45,363 nucleotides of DNA from an uncultured Bacteroidota bacterium (GTDB lineage: Bacteria > Bacteroidota > Bacteroidia > Chitinophagales > Chitinophagaceae): positions 1-45,363 of the forward strand of contig CAJBRT010000211.1 of NCBI GenBank assembly GCA_903958045.1. Direction: 5' to 3'. The notes beneath the pieces were generated by a model that worked only from the letters and a program-made list of their open reading frames with translations, did not search any database and had not been told where the DNA came from. Below are positions 1-7,511 of the stretch, one piece after another (position 1 is the first letter of the stretch; each line of letters starts with the position of its first letter). Made by a program: the position numbers and the translations under genes.

Positions 1-95
1 ATGTTGATATTGATCAGTACCCAGGCGAATCTAGTATTGGTTTACAAACACCAACTACAAGATCTTATGGTATTAACATCAACTTTATATTCTAA
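1..95 (+). CDS. SusC-like TonB-dependent receptor, C-terminal end only
   Basis: Only the last 30 codons are in the window, with the first whole codon at base 3. They end in alternating hydrophobic residues and a terminal phenylalanine (GININFIF, then stop), the usual last beta-strand signal of an outer-membrane barrel recognised by the BAM machinery. A SusD-like lipoprotein starts 18 bases downstream, the standard SusC-SusD order, so this is most likely the receptor half of a SusCD pump. The family assignment rests on this short tail and on the neighbour. The substrate cannot be read here; the phosphonate genes downstream make an organophosphorus ligand possible. Confidence 0.7.
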   Translation, partial: VDIDQYPGESSIGLQTPTTRSYGININFIF

Positions 96-113
96 TTCTT
101 CAAAATATATATT

Positions 114-1673
114 ATGAAAAATTTATTTAAAATATTTACTTTCATCCTTTTGGCTGGTTCATTAGGGTCTTGTAAAAAATCGTTTGATTCTTTAGAAGCC
201 GATCCTAACAGAGCAACTTCAGTTCCAGCTAACCTCATTTTAAACAATGTGTTGGGTGGTTTAAATAAAGGTGCTTTTAATGGTACACAACGTGCCAATC
301 AGTTTTATGCTTGTAATTATGATTACTACGGTAACAATGAATACAACTGGACTGGCTATTCATTTAACAACTACAATATTTTAAAGAATATTGTTAAAAT
401 GGAACAAGAGTCTACAAAGTCTGTTGCTGCTCCTAATCCGTACACTGCTTTAGCTAAATTTTTAAAAGCAATGTACATATATGATCTTACCATGAACTTA
501 GGTGATGTACCAGTTTCTGAAGCCTTAAAAGGTTTAGAAAATGTTACACCTAAATACGATTCTCAAAAAGATGTATTTAAAGCCATCTTAACGTATTTAG
601 AAGATGCAAATACAGAAATGGCAACCGTAGTGACTAAAAACTATGTACTTGCAAATGATTTCTATTATGGTAACAACTTAGCAAAATGGCAAAAGGCTGT
701 TAATGCATTTAAATTGAGGGTTTTAATTCAATTGAGTAATAAAGAATCAGATGCTGATTTAAATGTTAAACAAAAATTTGCAGACGTAATCAACAATCCT
801 ACAAAGTATCCTTTGTTTGCGAGTGCTGCAGATCAAATGCAATTTTCTTACAATGCACAGTTTAACAAGTACTCTACAAGTCCGGATAACTTTGGTTTTG
901 ATGCAACACGTTATAACATGGCTGCTACTTATTTAAATACATTAGTAGCGATGCAGGATCCAAGAACATTTTTTGTTGCTGAGCCTGCTGCTGCTAAGGT
1001 TGCTGCTGGAGCTGCTCCAAATTCTTATGCTGCATTTGTTGGCGCAAGTAGTGGAGAGGATTTAGCTACCATGAGTAAAAATGCAGGTGTTGGTCAATAC
1101 TCTTTCATTAATAGAAAGCGTTATTATCAAACCTATGCTGCAGAAAATACAATTGTGATTGGCTATTCTGAAATGTGTTTTAACATTGCGGAAGCTATGA
1201 ACAGAGGTTGGATTTCATCTGCGAATGCAGAAGCTTGGTACCAAAATGGTATTAAAGCTTCTCTTGCTTTTTATGGCGTTAAGGATGGTGTAAACACCGT
1301 TACCTTCCAAAAGCCAGGCGGTGGTTTATTTGAATCTGTAAACTATGATGTTACTTTCTTATACGACACTTACTACAATCAAATGGATGTGAAGTATAAA
1401 GGCAACACAGTAGATGGTCGCAATCAAATATTATTGCAAAAATATTTAGCGTTCTATATGAACTCTGGTCAGGAAGCTTATTTTAACTGGAGAAGAACGG
1501 GTGTTCCAACATTTTTAACGGGCGCTGGTTCTGGAAACAGTGGAAGGGTAGCATTAAGATACCAATATCCAACTGCAGAACGTGCCAATAATAAAGCAAA
1601 TGTTGAAGCTGCTATTACAGCTCAGTTTGGAACCATCGATGATATCAACGGTAAAATGTGGATCATCAAATAA
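114..1673 (+). CDS. SusD/RagB-like nutrient-binding outer-membrane lipoprotein
   Basis: The 519-residue protein has a lipoprotein signal peptide (MKNLFKIFTFILLAGSLGSC) with the acylated cysteine at residue 20, followed by KKSFDSLEADPNRAT, a typical SusD start. The body matches the SusD-like group seen in many Bacteroidota: helical repeats, a late stretch with NQILLQKYLAFYMNSGQEAYFNWRRTG, and a conserved end with YPTAERANNKANVEAA. SusD proteins form the lid over a SusC barrel and bind the substrate at the cell surface. The start is the ATG just after the receptor gene, so both are probably one transcript, ended by a terminator at 1726-1755. The ligand is unknown; an organophosphorus compound is an inference from the genes that follow. 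Confidence 0.88.
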   Translation: MKNLFKIFTFILLAGSLGSCKKSFDSLEADPNRATSVPANLILNNVLGGLNKGAFNGTQRANQFYACNYDYYGNNEYNWTGYSFNNYNILKNIVKMEQESTKSVAAPNPYTALAKFLKAMYIYDLTMNLGDVPVSEALKGLENVTPKYDSQKDVFKAILTYLEDANTEMATVVTKNYVLANDFYYGNNLAKWQKAVNAFKLRVLIQLSNKESDADLNVKQKFADVINNPTKYPLFASAADQMQFSYNAQFNKYSTSPDNFGFDATRYNMAATYLNTLVAMQDPRTFFVAEPAAAKVAAGAAPNSYAAFVGASSGEDLATMSKNAGVGQYSFINRKRYYQTYAAENTIVIGYSEMCFNIAEAMNRGWISSANAEAWYQNGIKASLAFYGVKDGVNTVTFQKPGGGLFESVNYDVTFLYDTYYNQMDVKYKGNTVDGRNQILLQKYLAFYMNSGQEAYFNWRRTGVPTFLTGAGSGNSGRVALRYQYPTAERANNKANVEAAITAQFGTIDDINGKMWIIK

Positions 1674-1725
1674 TCGCTCATTGGTTTGGTTACATAAAAA
1701 TGATTTTTGGCAAGCAATCGTTTAT

Positions 1726-1755
1726 AGCGAAGTCTGTAAAGACTTCGCTTTTTTT
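1726..1755 (+). terminator. Intrinsic terminator after the SusCD pair
   Basis: A perfect 9-base-pair stem (AGCGAAGTC at 1726-1734 with GACTTCGCT at 1741-1749) closes a 6-base loop and runs straight into a run of seven T. It ends only 28 bases before the ATG of the FAD oxidoreductase. The phosphonate genes therefore need read-through or a promoter upstream of or overlapping the hairpin; I see no convincing one. Confidence 0.82.
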
Positions 1756-1783
1756 ACTATATTGAGTTACTATTTTTTTTCTT

Positions 1784-2914
1784 ATGCAAACACAAAATAA
1801 AGCGATCGTAGTTGGAGCGGGTATTGTTGGATTGGCAACTGCTAGGGCCCTCTCAATAAAAGGGTATCAAGTTACTGTTATTGATAAAACGCAAGAGGCC
1901 ATTGGCGCTTCTATCAGAAATTTTGGCATGTTATGGCCTGTTGGACAGCCAGATGGATTGTTATACAACCGTGCAAAAAGATCTAAAGAAATTTGGTTGG
2001 AATGTTTACAGGGTATGCATATGTCTTACAACCCTTGTGGTAGTATTCATTTAGCCTATCATGAAGATGAACAGGCTGTTTTAGAGGAAATGCAAAGTGT
2101 TTTTGCTTCTAATGGAAGACCTGTTTCGCTTGTTAGTCCACAAGAAATTAATGAACGCTTTAATGGCATCAATCAGCGAAAATTAATTGGGGGACTATAT
2201 AGTGATGATGAGGTGATTATTGATCCAAGAGCTGCCATTAAAGGGTTGCCTGCGTATTTAACAGAAACCTATGGGGTGCAATTTATTTGGGGAACGGCCA
2301 TAACGCAGGTGTCAAAACATAAAGTAGCTTCGTTTGATAAAAGTTTTGAAGCTGATGTAATTTGTATTTGCTCTGGATCAGATTTTGAAACCTTATATCC
2401 ATCTGTTTTTGCAGGGTTGCCCATCACAAAAAGCCGTTTACAAATGATGCGTTTTGTACATGAAAAACCTGATTTTAAAATTGGCACATCTGTATGTGGT
2501 GGACTTTCACTGCTTCATTATAAAAGTTTTGCGGTAGCTTCTACACTTCCTGTTTTAAAGGCCCGTATTGACGCAGAATTATCTGAATATGTAAAACACG
2601 GTATTCATGTGATGGTATCTCAAAATGCAAATGGTGAGTTAACGGTTGGCGATACCCACGAATATGGACTAGATTTTGATCCTTTTGATGATCATTATCA
2701 AAATCAACTCATTTTGGATTACCTCAAAAAAATGATGCATATAGATGATTGGCGCATTACGCAAAGTTGGAACGGAATATATCCAACTATGAAAAATGGT
2801 GATACTGATTTGTTTTTAGAGGTAGAGTCTGGTATTTATATATTAAACGGTATTGGAGGGCATGGCATGACGATGTCTTTTGGTTTTGCCGAAGAAATGA
2901 TTGATAAATTATAA
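1784..2914 (+). CDS. FAD-dependent oxidoreductase of phosphonate-degradation clusters (TIGR03364-like)
   Basis: The 376-residue protein opens with a dinucleotide-binding Rossmann motif (VVGAGIVGLATARAL, glycines 11, 13 and 16) and an acidic residue at the end of the second strand (VIDK). It ends with the GIGGHGMTMSFGFAEEM block typical of D-amino-acid-oxidase-type (DAO) flavoproteins. The subfamily call comes from overall similarity and from the two genes that follow, a PhnZ-like HD oxygenase and a phosphonatase-like hydrolase, the known companions of this family. Some characterised members oxidatively deaminate 2-aminoethylphosphonate or its N-methyl derivative to phosphonoacetaldehyde. The exact substrate here is inference. 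The enzyme is probably cytoplasmic, with no signal peptide, and the next gene starts 3 bases after the stop. Confidence 0.85.
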   Translation: MQTQNKAIVVGAGIVGLATARALSIKGYQVTVIDKTQEAIGASIRNFGMLWPVGQPDGLLYNRAKRSKEIWLECLQGMHMSYNPCGSIHLAYHEDEQAVLEEMQSVFASNGRPVSLVSPQEINERFNGINQRKLIGGLYSDDEVIIDPRAAIKGLPAYLTETYGVQFIWGTAITQVSKHKVASFDKSFEADVICICSGSDFETLYPSVFAGLPITKSRLQMMRFVHEKPDFKIGTSVCGGLSLLHYKSFAVASTLPVLKARIDAELSEYVKHGIHVMVSQNANGELTVGDTHEYGLDFDPFDDHYQNQLILDYLKKMMHIDDWRITQSWNGIYPTMKNGDTDLFLEVESGIYILNGIGGHGMTMSFGFAEEMIDKL

Positions 2915-2917
2915 ATT

Positions 2918-3454
2918 ATGGTACAAAAAATTGTTGATTTATTCAATGAAAAAGGCCACTCTTTGTATGGCGGAGAGGCTGTAACTCAAATGGAGCATGC
3001 ATTACAGGCTGCTACGTATGCAAGAAAGAACAATGCTTCCGATGCGCTCATTACAGCAAGTTTATTACACGATATTGGGCATTTACTGCATGCACTACCG
3101 GACGATGCCCCAGATTTTGGCGTAGATGATTTGCATGAAGAACTTGCCGCTTTGTTTTTAGAAAAATATTTTATAAAAGAAGTGGTAGAGCCTGCAAAAT
3201 TACATGTTCAGGCCAAAAGGTATTTGTGTTTTGTGGACGCTGGTTATTACAATACTTTAAGTGAGCCGTCGCGTCAAAGTTTGGCTTTGCAGGGTGGTAT
3301 TATGAACACCGAAGAAGCGGCAGAATTTGAAAAATTTGAAAATTACAAAGAGGCAGTGCTGCTTAGAACCTGGGATGATTTAGCGAAAGATCCTACCATG
3401 CAAACAGATCCGATTGAAGCCTTTGCACCTTATATTGCTAATACTTTAAAATAA
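2918..3454 (+). CDS. phnZ: PhnZ-like HD-domain mixed-valent di-iron oxygenase
   Basis: The 178-residue HD-domain protein is about the size of PhnZ. All expected metal ligands can be placed: H27, H51-D52 (SLLHDIGH), H73 (DLHEE), H96 (KLHVQAKRY) and D153 or D154 (RTWDD). The N-terminal Y17 and E20 sit at the spacing of the PhnZ pair Tyr24/Glu27, which gates the iron site. PhnZ and TmpB cleave the C-P bond of 1-hydroxy-2-(trimethyl)aminoethylphosphonates with O2, giving glycine or glycine betaine plus phosphate. The 2-oxoglutarate hydroxylase that makes this substrate (PhnY*/TmpA) is not in the window. The gene lies between the FAD enzyme and the HAD hydrolase with 3- and 5-base gaps, so they form one operon. 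Confidence 0.85.
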   Translation: MVQKIVDLFNEKGHSLYGGEAVTQMEHALQAATYARKNNASDALITASLLHDIGHLLHALPDDAPDFGVDDLHEELAALFLEKYFIKEVVEPAKLHVQAKRYLCFVDAGYYNTLSEPSRQSLALQGGIMNTEEAAEFEKFENYKEAVLLRTWDDLAKDPTMQTDPIEAFAPYIANTLK

Positions 3455-3459
3455 TTTGT

Positions 3460-4125
3460 ATGCTAACATCTATGGTTGTTTTTGATATGGCAGGTACCAC
3501 AGTGGATGAAAACAATGTGGTGTATAAAACACTGCATACAGCCATTGTTAATGCAGGTGTTGATGTTACACTAGATGATGTGCTACTTCATGGCGCTGGT
3601 AAAGAAAAATTACAAGCCATTAAAGATGTTTTACTTGCTGTGCATGCAAAAGGTGTAAATGCCAATACTATTTACGAGCAGTTTGTGGTGTTGTTAGCGG
3701 ACGCCTATGCAAATTTGGAAGTCTCGCCATGTTCTAATGCCGAAACTGTTTTTGCCCTACTTAAAAAACAAGAAATTAAAGTTGTTTTAAATACGGGTTA
3801 CAATAGAGCAACAGCTACTGGTTTGTTGCAAAAACTCAATTGGACAATTGGAGAAGATATTGATTTACTTGTTACCGCTTCTGATGTGTCTAATAACCGT
3901 CCAGCACCCGATATGATTGAATTTGCGATACAGCATTTTAATATCCAAGACCCTCTAACTGTTGTTAAAGTGGGTGATTCAGCCATTGATATTGAAGAAG
4001 GTAAAAACGCGGGTTGTGGTAAAACTTTTGGTGTTACTACAGGCGCTCAAACTAGAGATCAAATTGCAGTAGCCAATCCTACTGCTGTGTTAGATGACTT
4101 ATTAGACATGATGGATAAAATCTAA
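3460..4125 (+). CDS. Phosphonatase-like HAD-superfamily hydrolase (TIGR03351/PhnX-like)
   Basis: The 221-residue HAD phosphohydrolase starts with VVFDMAGTTVDE, in which D9 is the predicted nucleophile and the acid/base aspartate of most HADs is replaced by threonine (T13 region), as in PhnX. A lysine in the cap (K50, in GAGKEKLQAI) lies 41 residues after the nucleophile, the spacing of D12 and the Schiff-base lysine K53 in PhnX. Later motifs are VLNTGYNRATA (motif II) and VKVGDSAIDIEEGKNAG (motif III/IV). A role in hydrolysing phosphonoacetaldehyde to acetaldehyde and phosphate fits the FAD enzyme two genes upstream. The TIGR03351-type clade is not as well characterised as PhnX, so the substrate remains an inference. 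Confidence 0.83.
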   Translation: MLTSMVVFDMAGTTVDENNVVYKTLHTAIVNAGVDVTLDDVLLHGAGKEKLQAIKDVLLAVHAKGVNANTIYEQFVVLLADAYANLEVSPCSNAETVFALLKKQEIKVVLNTGYNRATATGLLQKLNWTIGEDIDLLVTASDVSNNRPAPDMIEFAIQHFNIQDPLTVVKVGDSAIDIEEGKNAGCGKTFGVTTGAQTRDQIAVANPTAVLDDLLDMMDKI

Positions 4126-4130
4126 AACAC

Positions 4131-5492
4131 TTGCATAAAAAAACAATTACAGCCGCTGATTTTGGGCCTGATTTTAAATGGGGAGTAGGTATGGCCGCTC
4201 CGCAAAACGAAGGCGCTGCTTTTGAGGATGGCAAAGGTTTATCTGTGTGGGATGTTTTTGCACGCAAAAGAAATACCATTAAAGGTGGTGCGAGACCCAC
4301 TGTTGCCACCGATTTTTACCACCGTTACAAAGACGATATTTTACTTGCTAAGGCGCTTGGCTTTTCTGTTTTTAGATTTTCTATTGCATGGAGTAGGGTA
4401 TTACCAGACGGCATCGGAAAGGTTAATAAATTAGGGATCGATTTTTACCACCGTGTTATTGATGAATGTGTTGCTAATGGCTTAGAACCTGTTGTTACTA
4501 TTTACCATTGGGATTTACCCCATGCCCTTGAACTACAAGGTGGATGGACGAGTAGAGATATGATCAAGTGGTTTTCTAAATATGTAACACTATTAACAAC
4601 GCATTATGGTAAAAAAGTAAAGCAGTGGATAGTGATGAACGAGCCATTCGCATTTACGGCGCTTGGTTATATGATAGGTATGCATGCCCCTGGTAAAATG
4701 GGAACGACACATGTTTATCCAGCTATTTTTAATGCAGCTTATTGCACCGCAGAGGGTGGCAGAATAATTAGGGAGCAATGCCCGCAGGCGATTGTTGGCA
4801 CTAGTTTTTCAATTTCAGAAACCAAGCCATATACAAATAGTGATAAAGATATTGCGGCTGCAAATAGAGCCGACGCACTTTTAAACCGTTTGTTTATAGA
4901 GCCTGTGTTAGGTATGGGATTTCCGCAATTAGATCAATTTGATTTTTTAGATAAGTTGCATATTGCCACCACAGCTTGGCACTTTATTGATAAATTAAAA
5001 TTTGATTTTGACTATATAGGGCTTCAAAATTATTTTTCAGTCACTATTAAGCACAATCCTTTAATCCCTTATGTTTCCGCCTCCGAAGTGAGTGCTAAAC
5101 AAAGAAAAATGCCGCATACGGCAATAGGTTGGGAGATAGATCCGCACAGTTTTTATGCAATGCTAAAAAGGTTTGGCAGTTACGAGGGCGTCAAGCAAAT
5201 TATTGTAACAGAAGGCGGCGCTTGTTTTAAAGATCACTTGCATCATGGAGTAGTAAATGATCAAGAACGTATCGATTATTTCCGCGCCTATTTAGCGGCG
5301 GTTTTGCAAGCGAAAAATGAAGGCGTAAATATTGGGGGCTATTACGCCTGGACACTTACCGATAATTTTGAATGGGCTTATGGGTATAGTACAAGGTTTG
5401 GCCTTGTGCACACCGATTTTGAAACACAATTACGCACGGTCAAAAATTCGGGGTATTGGTTTAGAGATTTTTTACAGGGCAAAGCTGTTTGA
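4131..5492 (+). CDS. Glycoside hydrolase family 1 protein (beta-glucosidase-like)
   Basis: The 453-residue protein has the length and motif order of GH1 retaining glycosidases: an early FKWGVGMAAPQNEGA segment, TIYHWDLPHAL, the acid/base glutamate E171 in VMNEPFAF, and the nucleophile E361. The nucleophile motif reads VTEGG where the family norm is TENG, an unusual Asn-to-Gly change beside the nucleophile. No signal peptide is visible, so it should act in the cytoplasm. The start is TTG, 5 bases after the HAD gene; the first in-frame ATG lies inside the conserved opening, so TTG is preferred. Its 3' end overlaps the convergent glycosyltransferase by 21 bases. The substrate is unknown and the link to phosphonate metabolism is not obvious. 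Confidence 0.87.
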   Translation: MHKKTITAADFGPDFKWGVGMAAPQNEGAAFEDGKGLSVWDVFARKRNTIKGGARPTVATDFYHRYKDDILLAKALGFSVFRFSIAWSRVLPDGIGKVNKLGIDFYHRVIDECVANGLEPVVTIYHWDLPHALELQGGWTSRDMIKWFSKYVTLLTTHYGKKVKQWIVMNEPFAFTALGYMIGMHAPGKMGTTHVYPAIFNAAYCTAEGGRIIREQCPQAIVGTSFSISETKPYTNSDKDIAAANRADALLNRLFIEPVLGMGFPQLDQFDFLDKLHIATTAWHFIDKLKFDFDYIGLQNYFSVTIKHNPLIPYVSASEVSAKQRKMPHTAIGWEIDPHSFYAMLKRFGSYEGVKQIIVTEGGACFKDHLHHGVVNDQERIDYFRAYLAAVLQAKNEGVNIGGYYAWTLTDNFEWAYGYSTRFGLVHTDFETQLRTVKNSGYWFRDFLQGKAV

Positions 5493-6518
5493 TCCCTCCA
5501 TCTGATCTACCTGATTTTTGGTTGGTTGTAAAGCTTTTGCTTTTTCTATCACCATTTGTACCAGTTGGTAGGTGCTATATTCAAGTGTTAACGGTGTTGG
5601 AGCAGGTAGGTCATACCATTTGGCAATATCTACAAAAAAGGTAGCGTGCATTTTAGCAACCACAGGTACGCCTAACTGTTCAAGTGCTGCTGCGTTGCAT
5701 AACTGCTCGTATTGTCCTCTAATAGGAAGGCATAGTAGTTTTTTTCCTAAGTATAGTGCTTCTGCTGGCGTTTCAAATCCAGCGCCTGTAATAACGCCGG
5801 CACTTTCAATCATGCTTTTGGTAAACCCTTCGTTTGAAATAGGCATGAACCTGATATTTTTTTCGATGGTTTCTGTTTTCACTTCTTTGGTAAAAACTTC
5901 AAACCTAATGCCCGGTGCTTTATGTAATTGTGTTGTAATAACTTTTTTAGAATAATGCGATAAATAAACGGTTACATGCCCGTTATTAGCTGGTTTTGCA
6001 GCGATGATATCCGCTTTTATAACAGGGTTGAATATACCGGTATCATAGGCTTTAAAATGAAGCCCAAAATAAGCAGTTGCAGTACCATAGTTTTGTAAAA
6101 TCCATTCACCAATCCATTCTTTTTTTTGCGGACGAGGTGCTGCATTACTTTTAAAACTTGCTTGGTGCCCAAATTGAATACTTGGTTTATTTTTTAGTTT
6201 GCATGCAAGTGAAGTGATGCATTCAAAATCGTTGATGACAATATCGTAATTCTCTACTGGTAAAGCTTTCGCTTCTTTCCAAATTCTTTTAATCGAAAAC
6301 TTTTGCCACATTTTAAAATAGTTGAGGCCGCCTCTATTTCCATAAAATAAAGAAACGCCTCTGCTTTTGTATTTTACCGGTAAGCTAGTAGGTAAATGAC
6401 TGTTTTCGCCACTTAAAAAAACGTCTACTTGTCCATATTGTTGTAAATAGGGTAGTAGTTCTACCGCCCTACTAATATGGCCATTGCCGGTTGCTTGAAC
6501 TGCGTAAAATATTTTCAT
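5472..6518 (-). CDS. MurG-like (GT-B) glycosyltransferase paired with a phosphoesterase
   Basis: The 348-residue protein begins MKIFYAVQATGNGHISRA; the GNGHISRA loop is the nucleotide-sugar glycosyltransferase signature of MurG/MGDG-synthase-like GT-B enzymes. The second domain carries FMPISNEGFTKSMIESAGVITGAGFETPAEALYLGKKLLCLP, with the acceptor/donor loop and the conserved glutamate. No signal peptide is visible; it is probably peripheral at the inner membrane. Its ATG directly follows the stop of the phosphoesterase with no gap, so the two are co-transcribed and probably functionally coupled. If the partner is a PlcP-type phospholipase, this enzyme would glycosylate the released diacylglycerol under phosphate shortage. 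That is inference. A role in another glycolipid is the alternative. Confidence 0.75.
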   Translation of the reverse strand: MKIFYAVQATGNGHISRAVELLPYLQQYGQVDVFLSGENSHLPTSLPVKYKSRGVSLFYGNRGGLNYFKMWQKFSIKRIWKEAKALPVENYDIVINDFECITSLACKLKNKPSIQFGHQASFKSNAAPRPQKKEWIGEWILQNYGTATAYFGLHFKAYDTGIFNPVIKADIIAAKPANNGHVTVYLSHYSKKVITTQLHKAPGIRFEVFTKEVKTETIEKNIRFMPISNEGFTKSMIESAGVITGAGFETPAEALYLGKKLLCLPIRGQYEQLCNAAALEQLGVPVVAKMHATFFVDIAKWYDLPAPTPLTLEYSTYQLVQMVIEKAKALQPTKNQVDQMEGSNSFAL

Positions 6519-7373
6519 TTACTGCGCTATTAAGCTGTTAAAAAATAAAGCAACGTCTTTGGTAAGTACGTTTAGTTCTGGTAATTTATTTTCTGCACTT
6601 AAAATAGGTACCACTTTTGCAGCTTGCTCTTTTTCGTTGTATTGATGAATATTCCATTCGCCATTTACATATTCTAGTGACGTTAAATTTTCGATCCAAT
6701 CACCACTGTTTAAATACATCACTGACCCATGCTCATTGGTTACCATTCTTTTTTGAGGCTGATGGATATGACCACAAATTACATAGTCGTACCCCTGCTC
6801 TATAGCTAGCTCTGCGGCTGTTTGCTCAAAATTACCAATCCAAGACACCGCTTTTTTAACGCTATTTTTTACCTTTTTGCTGAAGCTCATTTTTTCTTTA
6901 CCCATTAATTTTAGCGCCCAGTTAATGGCGCTATTTAGCATAATTAATAGGTCGTAGCCATGGCCACCAAGCTTTGCAATAATTTTGGCACTTCCTTTGG
7001 TGGTGGCATCAAAAATATCACCATGAAAAATCCATGTTTTTTTGCCATCTAGTTCTAATACCACTTTATCGGTGAGGGTAAAGCCACCCATTTCGAGGTC
7101 GGTGTAGCGGCGAAGGGCTTCGTCATGATTACCCGTTATGTAGTAGACTTTTGTACCTTTACTTAATAAACTAAAAATTTGCTTGATAACCTGCATGTGT
7201 GCAGCTGGAAAATAATGCTTCTTAAACTGCCAGATGTCAATGATATCGCCGTTTAGGACTAATACCTTAGGTGCTACACTTTTTAAATAAGTTACAATTT
7301 CTTGGGCGTGGCAACCAAATGTGCCGAGGTGTAAATCACTAAGTACGAGAACGTCAATGTCTCTTTTTTCCAT
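6519..7373 (-). CDS. Calcineurin-like metallophosphoesterase, PlcP-like (often annotated as UDP-2,3-diacylglucosamine diphosphatase)
   Basis: The 284-residue protein has the complete metallophosphoesterase set: DLHLG (D13, H15), GDIID (D43), GNHDE (N82, H83, D84), HGD (H117, D119) and GHIH (H202, H204). LpxH proper has GNRDF at the third motif and is usually shorter; here GNHDEALRRY, the basic FSKKVKNSVKKAV helix and a C-terminal YLNSGDWIEN recall the PlcP phospholipase C family, as I remember it from Sinorhizobium and marine bacteria. PlcP strips phosphate head groups from phospholipids during phosphate starvation, and an adjacent glycosyltransferase makes glycolipids instead. The next gene here is exactly such an enzyme. 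The gene is divergent from ppk1 across 138 bases. The lipid role is inferred; a nucleotide-sugar pyrophosphatase is the alternative. Confidence 0.72.
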   Translation of the reverse strand: MEKRDIDVLVLSDLHLGTFGCHAQEIVTYLKSVAPKVLVLNGDIIDIWQFKKHYFPAAHMQVIKQIFSLLSKGTKVYYITGNHDEALRRYTDLEMGGFTLTDKVVLELDGKKTWIFHGDIFDATTKGSAKIIAKLGGHGYDLLIMLNSAINWALKLMGKEKMSFSKKVKNSVKKAVSWIGNFEQTAAELAIEQGYDYVICGHIHQPQKRMVTNEHGSVMYLNSGDWIENLTSLEYVNGEWNIHQYNEKEQAAKVVPILSAENKLPELNVLTKDVALFFNSLIAQ

Positions 7374-7394
7374 TGGGTTAGTTTGTCAAAGTAA

Positions 7395-7443
7395 TAACTC
7401 TAATATGAACAAATCTTTACCGCTATGTTAACAAATTGTAACT
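7395..7443. promoter_or_regulatory. Possible degenerate Pho-like repeats between plcP-like gene and ppk1
   Basis: The divergent spacer holds TTAACA at 7428-7433 and GTAACT at 7438-7443, with weaker relatives (TAAC near 7395, GAACA near 7407, TTTACC near 7416) at intervals of 10-12 bases. They resemble the hexamers of the clear array at 10461-10521 but lack its exact 11-base phase. They could serve either gene. This is a weak call. Confidence 0.28.
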
Positions 7444-7449
7444 TTAAAC

Positions 7450-7480
7450 TTGCCTACAATGCTTTGCTAGGTTAGTTTTG
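7450..7480 (+). promoter_or_regulatory. Candidate ppk1 promoter
   Basis: TAGTTTTG at 7473-7480 fits the Bacteroidota -7 consensus TAnnTTTG exactly, and a TTG at 7450-7452 lies 20 bases upstream as a -33 element. Transcription would start near 7487, about 25 bases before the ATG. The same -7 octamer occurs before the TonB receptor at 10531. Confidence 0.42.
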
Positions 7481-7511
7481 TAATATCGCGAACTGCAAAT
7501 TGTAATTATTT

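Noticed and set aside
6519..7373. Calling this gene LpxH.
   Set aside because: The third motif is GNHDE instead of GNRDF and the partner gene is a lipid-type glycosyltransferase; PlcP-like fits better, though not proven.
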